Of a stretch of DNA of 5,180 bases, positions 5,153-5,180 are shown piece by piece. This DNA is from Gammaproteobacteria bacterium (GTDB lineage Bacteria; Pseudomonadota; Gammaproteobacteria; UWMA-0217): assembly GCA_011330835.1 (NCBI GenBank), contig DRPO01000105.1, positions 1-5,180 of the forward strand, given 5' to 3'. Numbering within the stretch: the first letter of the stretch is position 1; each line of letters opens with the position of its first letter. The notes below the pieces were generated by a model. That model did not search any database. It saw only the letters and a list, made by a program, of their open reading frames with translations, and was not told where the DNA came from. The position numbers and the translations under genes were made by a program.

Positions 5153-5180
5153 ATGAGTTTCAGCCTCGCCAACCACTTCC
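5153..5180 (+). CDS. yqgE: YqgE/AlgH family protein (first 9 codons, partial)
   Basis: Only MSFSLANHF is inside the window. This resembles the usual start of YqgE (UPF0301) proteins, which commonly read SLANHFLIAMP or similar. The position directly after a tonB3-gshB block agrees with the algH/yqgE place in P. aeruginosa. The Shine-Dalgarno signal upstream is poor. YqgE has no firmly established biochemical role, and yqgE is often followed by ruvX (yqgF). The call rests on nine residues plus gene order, so it is a prediction about the sequence to the right. Confidence 0.65.

Overview
The window looks like chromosomal DNA from a gammaproteobacterium with GC-rich codon third positions. The evidence is the gene order. 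Reading right to left it runs yqgE, tonB, (apbE), gshB, then pilG, pilH, pilI and pilJ on the opposite strand. From memory, this is the Pseudomonas aeruginosa order algH/yqgE - tonB3 - gshB - pilGHIJ, with one extra gene (apbE) inserted. The genus cannot be told from the sequence.

Left half (1-1702, minus strand): the start of a Pil-Chp type chemosensory operon that controls type IV pilus twitching and surface sensing. Read in the direction of transcription it holds pilG (CheY-like), a 186-base gap with a possible tiny ORF, pilH (CheY-like), pilI (CheW-like, sharing ATGA with pilH) and the first 56 codons of pilJ (chemoreceptor), which leaves the window.

Centre (1703-1985): a 283-base divergent region that must hold the promoters for pilG and gshB. 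It contains two clear dyad symmetries but no convincing sigma-70 promoter.

Right half (1986-5180, plus strand): gshB (glutathione synthetase) overlaps by GTGA with apbE (an FAD:protein FMN transferase with a lipoprotein signal). A 60-base gap follows, then a TonB3-like energy transducer with a glutamine-rich linker. Next is a 225-base spacer filled mostly by a long imperfect inverted repeat of about 163-173 bp that could fold into one extended hairpin. The last 28 bases start a gene read as yqgE.

Functionally, pilG/H/I/J form a sensory pathway for type IV pili, and a TonB3 of this type is needed for normal twitching in P. aeruginosa, so the two strands may serve related biology. gshB and apbE are redox and cofactor genes translated as a pair. 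The least expected features are the MITE-like repeat before yqgE, the insertion of apbE into a conserved block, and the possible tiny ORF between pilG and pilH.
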